Shown here: positions 17,137-24,531 of the stretch, piece after piece
Layout of the letters: each line of letters starts with the position of its first letter
Position numbering within the stretch: position 1 is the stretch's first letter
Made by a program: the position numbers and the translations under genes
NCBI GenBank assembly: GCA_029262315.1
Contig: JAJCZP010000019.1
Coordinates: 1-35,169 of the forward strand
Length of the DNA stretch: 35,169 nucleotides
From: Deltaproteobacteria bacterium
GTDB lineage: Bacteria > Desulfobacterota > Binatia > UTPRO1
Reading direction: 5' to 3'
The notes under the pieces: generated by a model
What the model saw: the letters and a program-made list of their open reading frames with translations, nothing else
The model's database searches: none
Told to the model about the DNA's origin: nothing

Positions 17137-18246
17137 GTGCCTGACGACAACGAGCAGTCCTCCGCCGAGCGCATCGCCAGCGGCAAGTCGTGGGAGGAGT
17201 TCTGCGACACGCTGAAGAGTGCTGGCGCGACGATTTTGGACGAGGGGGGACCGACGAGCGAGCTCGATCGGGCCGAGGGCTTTCGCTATCTCAGTCGGCT
17301 CACCCGGGCGGCGCTCGAGGCCTTCGTCGAGTACGCGGATCCGCTCGCGCCGGTCTTGCATCGGCCGGTGCATGAGACGGCGAAGATCGGTGCCGATAAT
17401 CCCGACAACTACTATCAGACCGCCGCGATTAGTGGTGCGCACGAGTACCGCATCAGTGGCGTGCGGGGGACGATCCACTATCTCGACTTCGCCACGCAAA
17501 CGAGCGGCGTTGCCAGTTCGGGGGATTCGAAGCAGGGCGGACACCTCGATGGGCAGGCGCTCGCGATTGCGCCCGATGGGAGCTTCGAGATTCTTTTGAG
17601 CGTTGAGAAGCGGCCTGGCAACTGGTTGCCGATGACGCCCGATACGTCATCGCTGATCGTCCGCCAGACCTTCCTCGATCGCGAGACGGAGAAGCCCGCG
17701 ACGCTTCGCATCGAGCGTATCGGTGGTGATGGCAAGCCGACACCACTTACCGCGTCCGCGCTCGACGTTGGCTTCCTGTCGGCGGCCGGTCTTGTCGTGT
17801 CCTGTGCATCGCTCTTCTCGATGTGGGCCCAGGGCTTCCAGAAGCACACCAACGTGTTGCCGAAGTTCGACGACTCGGTGTCGATGGGCGCGGGCGGCGA
17901 TCCGAACATTTGTTACTACCATAGCTACTGGAAGCTGGCGCCCGACGAGGCGCTGGTCATCGAGGCGACCCCGCCGACATGCGAAGCCTGGAACTTCCAG
18001 CTCGACAACCATTGGATGGAATCGCTCGACTATCGGTATCATCGCATTCACGTAAACAAGCACACCGCGCGCTATCGCTCCGATGGCTCGGTACGGATCG
18101 TGGTTGCGCATGAGGACCCCGGCGTCGACAACTGGATCGACACTGCCGGGCATTCACAGGGAACGATGTGCTTCCGGTGGATTCGTGCCGATGCGCAGCC
18201 GCAGCCGCAGACGCGCGTCGTCAAAGTCTCGGAACTCGAGGTTTGA
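17137..18246 (+). CDS. DUF1214 domain protein, first gene of sulfotransferase/SDR operon
   Basis: The 369-residue protein matches the DUF1214 family in its NYYQTAAISGAHEYRISGVRGTIHYLDF segments and C-terminal region with WNFQLDNHWMESLDY and DPGVDNWIDTAGHSQGTMCFRW. The biochemical function of DUF1214 is not established; members often sit near lipid or steroid genes. There is no signal peptide or TM helix of note. The GTG at 17137 follows GGGAGA at proper spacing; the frame is open from 16960, but that extension lies inside the divergent SRPBCC gene. Its TGA overlaps the TTG start of the sulfotransferase gene by 4 bp, so the two are coupled. Confidence 0.85.
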   Translation: MPDDNEQSSAERIASGKSWEEFCDTLKSAGATILDEGGPTSELDRAEGFRYLSRLTRAALEAFVEYADPLAPVLHRPVHETAKIGADNPDNYYQTAAISGAHEYRISGVRGTIHYLDFATQTSGVASSGDSKQGGHLDGQALAIAPDGSFEILLSVEKRPGNWLPMTPDTSSLIVRQTFLDRETEKPATLRIERIGGDGKPTPLTASALDVGFLSAAGLVVSCASLFSMWAQGFQKHTNVLPKFDDSVSMGAGGDPNICYYHSYWKLAPDEALVIEATPPTCEAWNFQLDNHWMESLDYRYHRIHVNKHTARYRSDGSVRIVVAHEDPGVDNWIDTAGHSQGTMCFRWIRADAQPQPQTRVVKVSELEV

Positions 18247-19508
18247 GCGCGGCGGCAACGCCGGGGTTCCGCCCGCCGCCGTTTCCTGGGCCAGTCCGGA
18301 TCGGACTCGCCGCCTGGCGCGGACTGGAGCGCGTCGGGCTCCCGCGCGCGTCACTCGGGATCGACGACCTCATTGCCGCGGCACGCCGCGCCAGCGGATT
18401 GCACGACTTCATCGACGAGTCATTTCACGAACCACTTCGTCGCCTTGCCGGTAGCGCCGATGAGGAGGCCCATCTGCACCCGCTCGGACGGGTGGCGTTC
18501 CGCCAGGGGCTGATCCGGAACCTCGTGAACCGGCTGCGGTTCGAGAACCTCGCCGCCCGCCACCCTGACATCTCCGCCCAGCCCGTGACGGCACCCGTGT
18601 TCATCCTCGGCTTGCAGCGGACAGGGACGACCATGTTGCACCGGCTGCTCACCTGCGAGCCCGCCTTGCGTCCGCTACTCTCTTGGGAGGCGATGAATCC
18701 GGCGCCACTCTCGGATCGCCCCGACGAGCGGGCCGCGAGGATTCGGCAAGCCGAAGTGGCCGAGCGGGCGCTCCGCTATCTGGCACCGGACTTCTTCGCG
18801 ATCCATCCCGTGGAGGCGCGCGCGCCCGAAGAGGACGTGCTGTTGCTCGACCTGAGTTTCGTGAGTCCGACGGCCGATGCCACGATGCGCGTCCCGCGAT
18901 ATTCGGCATGGACGCGCGCGATCGATCAGCGGCCGGCCTATCGCTACTTCCGTCGCGTCATTCAGCTCCTGCTCTGGCAACGGGGCGGAACCTGGCTCGG
19001 CAAGACCCCGCATCACCTGGAGAACCTCGATGCACTCCTCGATGTCTTTCCCGACGCGCGTATCATTCATACGCATCGCGACCCGACGCGTGTCGTGGCG
19101 TCGTTCTGCAGCATGATGGCGCACGGACGGGCGATCTTCAGCGAACGCGTCGACCCTCACGAAGTGGGGGCCGCCCTGGCGGAGCGCGCGGTACGTGCGG
19201 TCACACGGGCCATGGCGGTCCGTGATCGGGTCGCTCCCACCGCCTTCCACGATGTCGCGTACGAGAATCTCGTGGCGGATCCCATGGGGGAGATGCGGCG
19301 CATCTACGCCTTTCTCGGCCTTGATCTCACGCCGGGGACCGAGGCGGCCATGTCCGCTTGGCGCATGGGCAACCCGCAGAACAAGCATGGCGTGCACCGC
19401 TACCGCCTCGAGGATTTCGGGCTCGACCGTGCTGCCTTGCGGGCGGAGTTCGATCCCTATTGTCGGCGGTTTGGTATCCAGTGCGACCGAAGGGGGGAGC
19501 ATGAGTGA
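18243..19508 (+). CDS. PAPS-dependent sulfotransferase family protein
   Basis: This predicted cytoplasmic sulfotransferase would transfer sulfate from PAPS to a small-molecule or lipid hydroxyl. The 5'-phosphosulfate loop is GLQRTGTTMLHR (R126), and the 3'-phosphate segment is HRDPTRVVASFCSM. KTPHHLENLDALL and the C-terminal YENLVADPMGEMRRIYAFLGL are typical of Sulfotransfer_3-type bacterial enzymes. The most likely start is TTG at 18243, which overlaps the upstream stop by 4 bp and follows GAGG closely; the frame remains open to 18168 with no better start. With this start it has 421 residues. The last 8 bp overlap the SDR gene. The acceptor is unknown; the SDR and DUF1214 partners suggest a hydroxylated lipid or sterol-like compound. 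Confidence 0.88.
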   Translation: MSAAATPGFRPPPFPGPVRIGLAAWRGLERVGLPRASLGIDDLIAAARRASGLHDFIDESFHEPLRRLAGSADEEAHLHPLGRVAFRQGLIRNLVNRLRFENLAARHPDISAQPVTAPVFILGLQRTGTTMLHRLLTCEPALRPLLSWEAMNPAPLSDRPDERAARIRQAEVAERALRYLAPDFFAIHPVEARAPEEDVLLLDLSFVSPTADATMRVPRYSAWTRAIDQRPAYRYFRRVIQLLLWQRGGTWLGKTPHHLENLDALLDVFPDARIIHTHRDPTRVVASFCSMMAHGRAIFSERVDPHEVGAALAERAVRAVTRAMAVRDRVAPTAFHDVAYENLVADPMGEMRRIYAFLGLDLTPGTEAAMSAWRMGNPQNKHGVHRYRLEDFGLDRAALRAEFDPYCRRFGIQCDRRGEHE

Positions 19509-20349
19509 CATGACCGGTCGGGTGTGTCTCGTCACCGGGGCGACCGACGGGCACGGGCGGGCCGTGGCGCTCGAACTCGCGCGCCGCGGTGCCGACATCG
19601 TCCTGCTCGGGCGCTCGCCCGAGAAGAGTCGCCGGGTTCAGGAGGCCATCGCCAACGAGAGCGGTAAACGCCCCGAAGTCCTCCTGTGCGATCTGTCGTC
19701 ACGCGCGGAGATCGACCGCGTCGCGAGCGACTATCTGGCTAGCGGGCGGCCGCTGCATGTCCTGATCAACAACGCCGGACAGGTCAGTCAGACGCGCCAG
19801 CAGAATGCGGACGGTATCGAACTCACCTTCGCGGTGAACTATCTCGCCAGTTTTCAACTGACGCTCCGTCTGCTGCCTCGACTGATCGAAAGCGCACCAG
19901 CGCGCGTCGTCAACATCGCCTCGGACACGTACAAGATCGCCTCGCTCGACTTCGACGACCTCATGTACGAGCAGGGGTACTCGTTCATGCGCGCCTACGG
20001 GCGTTCAAAGCTCGCGATGGTGTACTTCACCATTGAGCTGGCGCGTCGTATCGACGGCCGCGGCGTTGCTGTGAATGCCGTCGATCCCGGGCCGATCGCG
20101 TCCAACATCGGCGCCAACAATCCCGGTCTCGCGTATCGCATCATGGGGCCGGTGATCCGATCGTTGTTTCCCAGTCCCGCGCGCGCAGCTCGTACGGCCT
20201 TACTGGTCGCGACCGATCCGAGGCTCGCGGAAGTGTCGGGGGCGTACTACCGTTCGCAGAAGCGGCGCGCGCATGTGCTCGACTTCGACGCCGAGACGAG
20301 CGCCCAGCTCTGGCAGCGGAGCGTCGAGCTTACAGGGGTCGATCTGTAG
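19501..20349 (+). CDS. SDR-family oxidoreductase (retinol-dehydrogenase-like)
   Basis: This 282-residue NAD(P)-dependent short-chain dehydrogenase/reductase has the nucleotide-binding TGATDGHG near the N-terminus, NNAG, the catalytic Ser in NIASDTYK, and Y166-x-x-x-K170 (YGRSK). The DGIELTFAVNYLASFQLT segment and overall pattern resemble the retinol dehydrogenase/WW-oxidoreductase-like branch, which acts on lipid or retinoid alcohols. The ATG at 19501 lies behind AGGGGGGAGC and inside the end of the sulfotransferase gene (8-bp overlap), making it the third coupled gene. A plausible job is to make or remove the hydroxyl group that the sulfotransferase uses; that is inference. Confidence 0.9.
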   Translation: MSDMTGRVCLVTGATDGHGRAVALELARRGADIVLLGRSPEKSRRVQEAIANESGKRPEVLLCDLSSRAEIDRVASDYLASGRPLHVLINNAGQVSQTRQQNADGIELTFAVNYLASFQLTLRLLPRLIESAPARVVNIASDTYKIASLDFDDLMYEQGYSFMRAYGRSKLAMVYFTIELARRIDGRGVAVNAVDPGPIASNIGANNPGLAYRIMGPVIRSLFPSPARAARTALLVATDPRLAEVSGAYYRSQKRRAHVLDFDAETSAQLWQRSVELTGVDL

Positions 20350-20355
20350 CGGCAG

Positions 20356-20464
20356 CTATCGTTCGCGGTAGGAGATCCGACGCTCGATCTCACCCTGCCA
20401 GGGGTGTCCGTCGATCTCTACGTGTGGGTAGACGAGGTAATTGAGCGGTCGCGCCCGTTGGAAC
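20356..20464 (-). other. Possible frameshifted C-terminal tail of the HD-domain gene
   Basis: Just after the HD gene stop (TGA at 20465-20467), the frame one base on continues open for 36 codons to a TAG at 20356. It reads EFQRARPLNYLVYPHVEIDG and then HPWQGEIERRISYRER. The residue mix is protein-like, unlike the Arg/Ser-rich shadow upstream in that frame, and 26 of 36 codons end in G or C. The TAG lies 6 bp from the convergent SDR stop, like other tight gene ends here. It may be a true extension reached by a +1 shift at TTC-TGA, a sequencing indel, or chance. Confidence 0.35.
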
Positions 20465-21049
20465 TCAGAATCCCGGCCAGTCCTTGTGGGGCTGCGCCAG
20501 GATGCGTCGGACCGCTGGCTCGAAATGCTGGAGGGGCAGGGCGTCGGCGTTCGGGTCGAACGCGCGCTGATCGTACTTGGCACAGAACTCTTCCGTGTAG
20601 TCGAACCACGGGCTGTCGCGGTAGCGTTCACGGAGGTCGCGATCGCCGCCGAGCAGGTGGAAGTAGTAGTAGCCCTGAAACACGAAGTGCTTGGCGACCA
20701 TCCAATGGTTCTGCTCAGAGACGAAGGGGCGGAGCATAGCGGCCGCGACATCGGCGTGATTGTACGCCCCGAGGGTGTCGCCGATGTCGTGCAGCAACGC
20801 GCAGACGACGTACTCCTCGTCGCGGCCGTCACGCTCGGCGAGCGTTGCGGTTTGGAGGCAGTGCGTCAGTCGATCGACCGCGAAGCCGCCGTAGTCGCCG
20901 CCGAGCAGGCGAAGATGGTCGAGGATCCGGTCTGGCAGTGACTCGCGAAAAGGTGCGCTCGCATCGACGATGCGCTGCCAATCCTCGGCAGTGCCTTCGG
21001 TCATTGCGTGGAACTGGGCCCTGGGTCTCGGTGCGGATGATTGCGACAT
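20465..21049 (-). CDS. HD-domain protein, PhnZ-like (diiron oxygenase or phosphohydrolase)
   Basis: This soluble metal-dependent HD-fold protein has 194 residues from the ATG at 21049, which has GGGAG ten bases upstream; the ATG at 21004 is an alternative without such a site. The metal ligands are visible: H in RLTHCLQTATLA, H87-D88 in LLHDIGD, and later His in YNHAD and NHWMVAKH. The layout (DYGG, HD, DQRAFDPNADALPLQHFEP) matches PhnZ-type mixed-valence diiron proteins rather than nucleotidases. PhnZ has Tyr and Glu three residues apart; here they are Y53 and F56, so the substrate probably differs. A possible out-of-frame tail follows the stop. It is divergent from the FkbM gene. Confidence 0.78.
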   Translation of the reverse strand: MSQSSAPRPRAQFHAMTEGTAEDWQRIVDASAPFRESLPDRILDHLRLLGGDYGGFAVDRLTHCLQTATLAERDGRDEEYVVCALLHDIGDTLGAYNHADVAAAMLRPFVSEQNHWMVAKHFVFQGYYYFHLLGGDRDLRERYRDSPWFDYTEEFCAKYDQRAFDPNADALPLQHFEPAVRRILAQPHKDWPGF

Positions 21050-21179
21050 GGACGGCGTGCTCCCGTCCAGTTCTCGCACGCGGTCCTCTTTCTGTAAATG
21101 GCGTCTCGATGGTATTCCCTCGGGGCATGGCTCGGATGTCCTTGCTGGTGAGGCGCGCCGGTCGCATGCGGCACTCGCG

Positions 21180-22256
21180 ATGCTGAAGCGCCGGCGATAC
21201 TGGCTGCTCGCCGTACTGCTCGTGTGTGTGCTCGCGGCCGCTTTTCTGTTCGAGAGGCGGCAGCAGTCGCAGCTGCGACAGGCGCTGCAACAGCGGTTCG
21301 AGGAGTCCCCTAGTGTCGCGACACTCGAGATTGATCCCGCGGGGACGATCCGGATGTTCCTGAATCCCGACGACAGCATCATTACGCCACGCATCCAGCG
21401 AGATGGAGTCTGGGAGCCGAACGAGACGCATTGGTTCACCCGTTTCATTGGCCGCGGCGACACCGTCATCGATATCGGCGCCAACGTTGGCTACTACACG
21501 CTGCTGGCCTCGCGGCTCGTCGGTGAGCACGGACGCGTCTACGCGTTCGAACCCGACCCCATCGCCTTCGCACTGCTCGAGCAGAACGTGCGCCTGAACG
21601 AAGCGCGGAACGTCGTGCTGGAGCAGAAGGCCGTCTCGAACGAGAACGGCTCGATTCAGCTCTTCCTGGCCCCGGACAACAAGGGCGATCATCGGATCTA
21701 TCAGACCGCCGAAGGACGCCCCGCAATCGATATCGATGCGGTGCGGCTCGATGACTACCTGGCGGAAGTCGATGGGCGGGTGGATTTCGTGAAGATCGAT
21801 ACGCAGGGTGCCGAGGCGTTGATCATCGCAGGGATGCGGCAGACGATCGACGCGCATCCGAACATCGTGATGGCAGTGGAGTTCTGGCCGCAAGGCTTGC
21901 AGGGCCTAGGCTCGGACGCGGCCGAGCTGCTGCAGCAATTGAGCGCGCACGACTTCCGGATGTTCGATCTCGGGCCCGGCCTTCCGGGAGTCAAGGACCT
22001 CTGGGAGGTCTCACCCGCGGGCATGCTGCGCACGCATACCGTGACCAGTCGAACCTTTACGAACCTGCTCGTGTTCAGGAGTTTCGAAGAGCTGCAGGCG
22101 CTGGCGACGAACGTGGACAGGGCACGCCGTGAGCTGGCGGCGGTCGTTGCCCGTGAGCTACCGCGGAGCGATGCGGAGCGCAGCGCTCGCGCGGCGCTCG
22201 AAGGAGCCGAGGCGGCGTTTCTGGCCTATCGCAACGACATTCCTGTTCGGCGCTAG
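21180..22256 (+). CDS. Membrane-anchored FkbM-family methyltransferase
   Basis: This SAM-dependent methyltransferase has 358 residues. An N-terminal TM anchor (about 7-22, after MLKRRR) is followed by a Gln/Arg-rich linker. The Rossmann-like domain has VIDIGANVGYYTLLA (SAM motif I), VYAFEPDP (motif II acidic residue), LDDYL, VDFVKIDTQGAE and the C-terminal region with PAGMLRTHTVTS. FkbM enzymes O-methylate sugars, lipids or polyketides. A helical Ala/Glu/Arg tail (about 300-350) is extra. The ATG at 21180 has no clear Shine-Dalgarno, but no other in-frame start suits the TM anchor. The methyl acceptor is unknown; anchoring suggests a membrane or envelope substrate. Confidence 0.88.
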   Translation: MLKRRRYWLLAVLLVCVLAAAFLFERRQQSQLRQALQQRFEESPSVATLEIDPAGTIRMFLNPDDSIITPRIQRDGVWEPNETHWFTRFIGRGDTVIDIGANVGYYTLLASRLVGEHGRVYAFEPDPIAFALLEQNVRLNEARNVVLEQKAVSNENGSIQLFLAPDNKGDHRIYQTAEGRPAIDIDAVRLDDYLAEVDGRVDFVKIDTQGAEALIIAGMRQTIDAHPNIVMAVEFWPQGLQGLGSDAAELLQQLSAHDFRMFDLGPGLPGVKDLWEVSPAGMLRTHTVTSRTFTNLLVFRSFEELQALATNVDRARRELAAVVARELPRSDAERSARAALEGAEAAFLAYRNDIPVRR

Positions 22257-22327
22257 ACCGATCCCGCGCTGGATCGAGGCCCCGGTGCGTTGAGCCGCAG
22301 CTGTGCCTCATGGTACGGTCCCGGCCC

Positions 22328-23302
22328 ATGGACGTTGCCGTACAGCTTGCAGGGATGACCGCCGACCGTCTTCTCGTCACCGCTCGCGAAACGGAGGAGT
22401 TGGGATTCTCCTCCATATACGTGCCCGATCATTTCGCCGATGAGCCCCCGGGGACGTCGACCTTGAGCGACACGACGCCGATGCCCGAGGCGTTGACCGC
22501 ACTCGCTGGCATCGCCGCGGCGACCTCGCGGGTGCGGATCGGCGGCCACGTGCTGTGCAATCTCTTCCGGCACCCCGCGGTCACCGCGCAGGCCATGGCC
22601 ACGATCGACCAGATTTCGGGCGGGCGCGCGCTCCTCGGTCTGGGCGCGGGCTGGACCAAGAACGAGTTCGACATGACGGGCATCCCGTACCCGGACATCA
22701 AGCCTCGGCTCCGGATGTTGGACGAGGCCCTGCAAGTAATCACCTCGCTCTGGAGTCGGCCTCGAACGACTTTTCGGGGCGAGTTCTACGAGCTCGCGGA
22801 TGCGTTCCTCACCGTGCAGCCGGTCAACCGGCAGCCGCTGCCCGTACTCCTTGGCGGGAGCGGGAAGGGCTTGCTTCGCATAGCGGCGCGCCATGCCGAC
22901 ATCGTGAACGTGATCGTCGAACTCGGAAGCGCGGGCACGGTGCGCATCGAAGAGGTGGCCAAGCTGACGCAAGATGCCTACCAGGCGAAGCTCGATTTCG
23001 TGCGAGCGGAAGCGCAGAAGCTCGGTCGCGAGATCGCGTTGTCATCGACGCTATTCGTGCTTGCGATCACCGACGACGAGGCGGAGGCACAGGCAACGCT
23101 CGAGGGCTTCGCCGCCGGATTCGGGCTCGACCCCGGTCTCGTGGGTTCGCTGCCGATGGCGCTGATCGGGACGCCGGAGCAGTGCGTCGCGGAGTTGCAG
23201 CGCCGCGAGCGCGAGTGGGGTATCAGTCATCTCGTCCTCTCCGCCGCGGGCGGCTCCGAGATGATTCAGCGCTTCGGTCGCGACGTGCTGCCGAGGCTCT
23301 GA
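22328..23302 (+). CDS. LLM-class oxidoreductase, probably F420-dependent
   Basis: This TIM-barrel luciferase-like monooxygenase-family enzyme has 324 residues. The N-terminal DVAVQLAGM, IYVPDHFAD, RVRIGGHVLCNLFRHP, GGRALLGLGAGWTKNEFDMTGI and the C-terminal LIGTPEQCVAELQRRE match the F420-dependent MSMEG_2516-like group. FMN instead of F420 cannot be excluded from sequence alone, and the substrate is not evident. The ATG at 22328 (MDVAVQ) fits the family N-terminus; the ATG at 22310 is an alternative, and neither has a clear Shine-Dalgarno. The VOC gene starts 6 bp after its stop, so they are co-transcribed. Confidence 0.88.
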   Translation: MDVAVQLAGMTADRLLVTARETEELGFSSIYVPDHFADEPPGTSTLSDTTPMPEALTALAGIAAATSRVRIGGHVLCNLFRHPAVTAQAMATIDQISGGRALLGLGAGWTKNEFDMTGIPYPDIKPRLRMLDEALQVITSLWSRPRTTFRGEFYELADAFLTVQPVNRQPLPVLLGGSGKGLLRIAARHADIVNVIVELGSAGTVRIEEVAKLTQDAYQAKLDFVRAEAQKLGREIALSSTLFVLAITDDEAEAQATLEGFAAGFGLDPGLVGSLPMALIGTPEQCVAELQRREREWGISHLVLSAAGGSEMIQRFGRDVLPRL

Positions 23303-23308
23303 GGACCC

Positions 23309-23833
23309 ATGAGCCGTCTGTTCGGACCCATTCGTCAGAACGGCTATGTCGTTCGCGATCTCGAGTCGGCCATGCGGCACTGGGCCGAGGTCCTGCACGT
23401 TGGCCCGTTCTTCCACTTGCCGCACGTTCAGGCCGACGAGTTCGTCTACCGTGGCGAGCCCTCGCCGGTGGATATCTCGATCGGGCTGGCCTTCTCGGGA
23501 GATCTCCAGATCGAGCTCATCCAGCAGCACAACGACGCGCCGAGTGTGTACAAGGATTTCCTCGACGCTGGCCGAGAGGGATTGCAGCACGTGTCGGCCT
23601 GGACGCCTGACTATGAGGACGCGGTCCGTAGGTTCGAAGCGGCGGGGCAGCGGGTCTTGCAGCACGGGACGCTCCCTGGCGGTCTCCGCTTCGCCTATTT
23701 CGATACCGAGCTGCATCCGGGGACCGTCTTCGAGATCTCCAACCTGACGGCGGAACCCTTCAAGCCGATGCTCGACGCGATGCAGGACGCCGCGCGCACC
23801 TGGGATGGAACCGATCCCATTCGAGGCGTGTAG
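23309..23833 (+). CDS. VOC-superfamily (glyoxalase-like) protein
   Basis: This 174-residue small metalloenzyme-fold protein has two beta-alpha-beta-beta-beta modules: NGYVVRDLESAMRHWAEVLHVGPFF at the start and GLQHVSAWTPDYEDAVRRF in the second half. Likely metal ligands are E in IELIQQHN, H in LQHVSAW and E near FEISN. The position usually held by the first His is Gln/Asn (RQNGY), so the metal site may be incomplete or three-coordinate. It is co-transcribed with the LLM gene (6-bp gap). Members include glyoxalases, dioxygenases and epimerases; the reaction here is not known. Confidence 0.85.
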   Translation: MSRLFGPIRQNGYVVRDLESAMRHWAEVLHVGPFFHLPHVQADEFVYRGEPSPVDISIGLAFSGDLQIELIQQHNDAPSVYKDFLDAGREGLQHVSAWTPDYEDAVRRFEAAGQRVLQHGTLPGGLRFAYFDTELHPGTVFEISNLTAEPFKPMLDAMQDAARTWDGTDPIRGV

Positions 23834-23919
23834 GTCGGACGCCGAGTCGGAAGGAGCCCGCCGCAGCCGTCTCCTCAGTCGCGGTTGCAGCGGCTATCCC
23901 TCTGCGGCATAGGCCAGTC

Positions 23920-24531
23920 ATGCCTACGCTCAAGTTGACGTACTTCGATATGCATGGCGGTCGGGGTGAGGCCGCCCGCTTGGCTCTTTTCATCGGTGGG
24001 ATCCCGTTCGAAGATCGCCGAGTTCCCTTCGGTGAGTGGGGGGCCATGAAGCCCCAGACGCCGTACGGTGCCATTCCGATTCTCGAGGTCGACGGCGAGG
24101 TCATTGCGCACTCGAACGGGATCAATCGCTTCGTCGGGAAGCTCGCCGGCCTCTACCCGACTGATCCTCTACAAGCGGCGCTCTGCGACGAGGCTATGGG
24201 CGTCGTAGAGGACATTGCGGTCCCGATCGTGGCGACGTTCGGCATCAGCGATCCCGCCGAGCTGAAGTCCACGCGGGAGGCGCTCGTCGACGGGCCGCTC
24301 AGCTTCTATCTCGATCGGCTGGCGAAACGGTTGGCCAAGCGAGGCGGGCAGTACTTCGCCGATGGTCGCCTCACGGTGGCCGACTTGAAAGTCTTCGTGT
24401 GGATCAGGCATCTCCGCTCGGGGAACCTCGACCATGTGCCCGCCGACCTGGTGCCGCGAGTCGCGCCGCTACTCGTTGAGCATTGCGACCGCGTGCGCGA
24501 CCATGTGCAGGTGAGGGCGTACTACCAGTGA
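23920..24531 (+). CDS. Glutathione S-transferase, sigma/alpha-like
   Basis: This 203-residue cytosolic GST has an N-terminal thioredoxin-fold half with KLTYFDMHG, where Y8 is the likely catalytic tyrosine, the cis-Pro segment GAIPILEVDG and the Ser/Asn of IAHSNGINRF. A helical C-terminal half contains LTVADLKVFVWI, the hydrophobic-core and N-capping motif region. A Tyr-class enzyme of this sort is uncommon in bacteria compared with the beta and Ser/Cys types. It would conjugate glutathione or act as a peroxidase or isomerase. The stop overlaps the FHA gene start (TGATG), so they form an operon. The ATG at 23920 has no strong Shine-Dalgarno, but the N-terminus is canonical. Confidence 0.92.
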   Translation: MPTLKLTYFDMHGGRGEAARLALFIGGIPFEDRRVPFGEWGAMKPQTPYGAIPILEVDGEVIAHSNGINRFVGKLAGLYPTDPLQAALCDEAMGVVEDIAVPIVATFGISDPAELKSTREALVDGPLSFYLDRLAKRLAKRGGQYFADGRLTVADLKVFVWIRHLRSGNLDHVPADLVPRVAPLLVEHCDRVRDHVQVRAYYQ

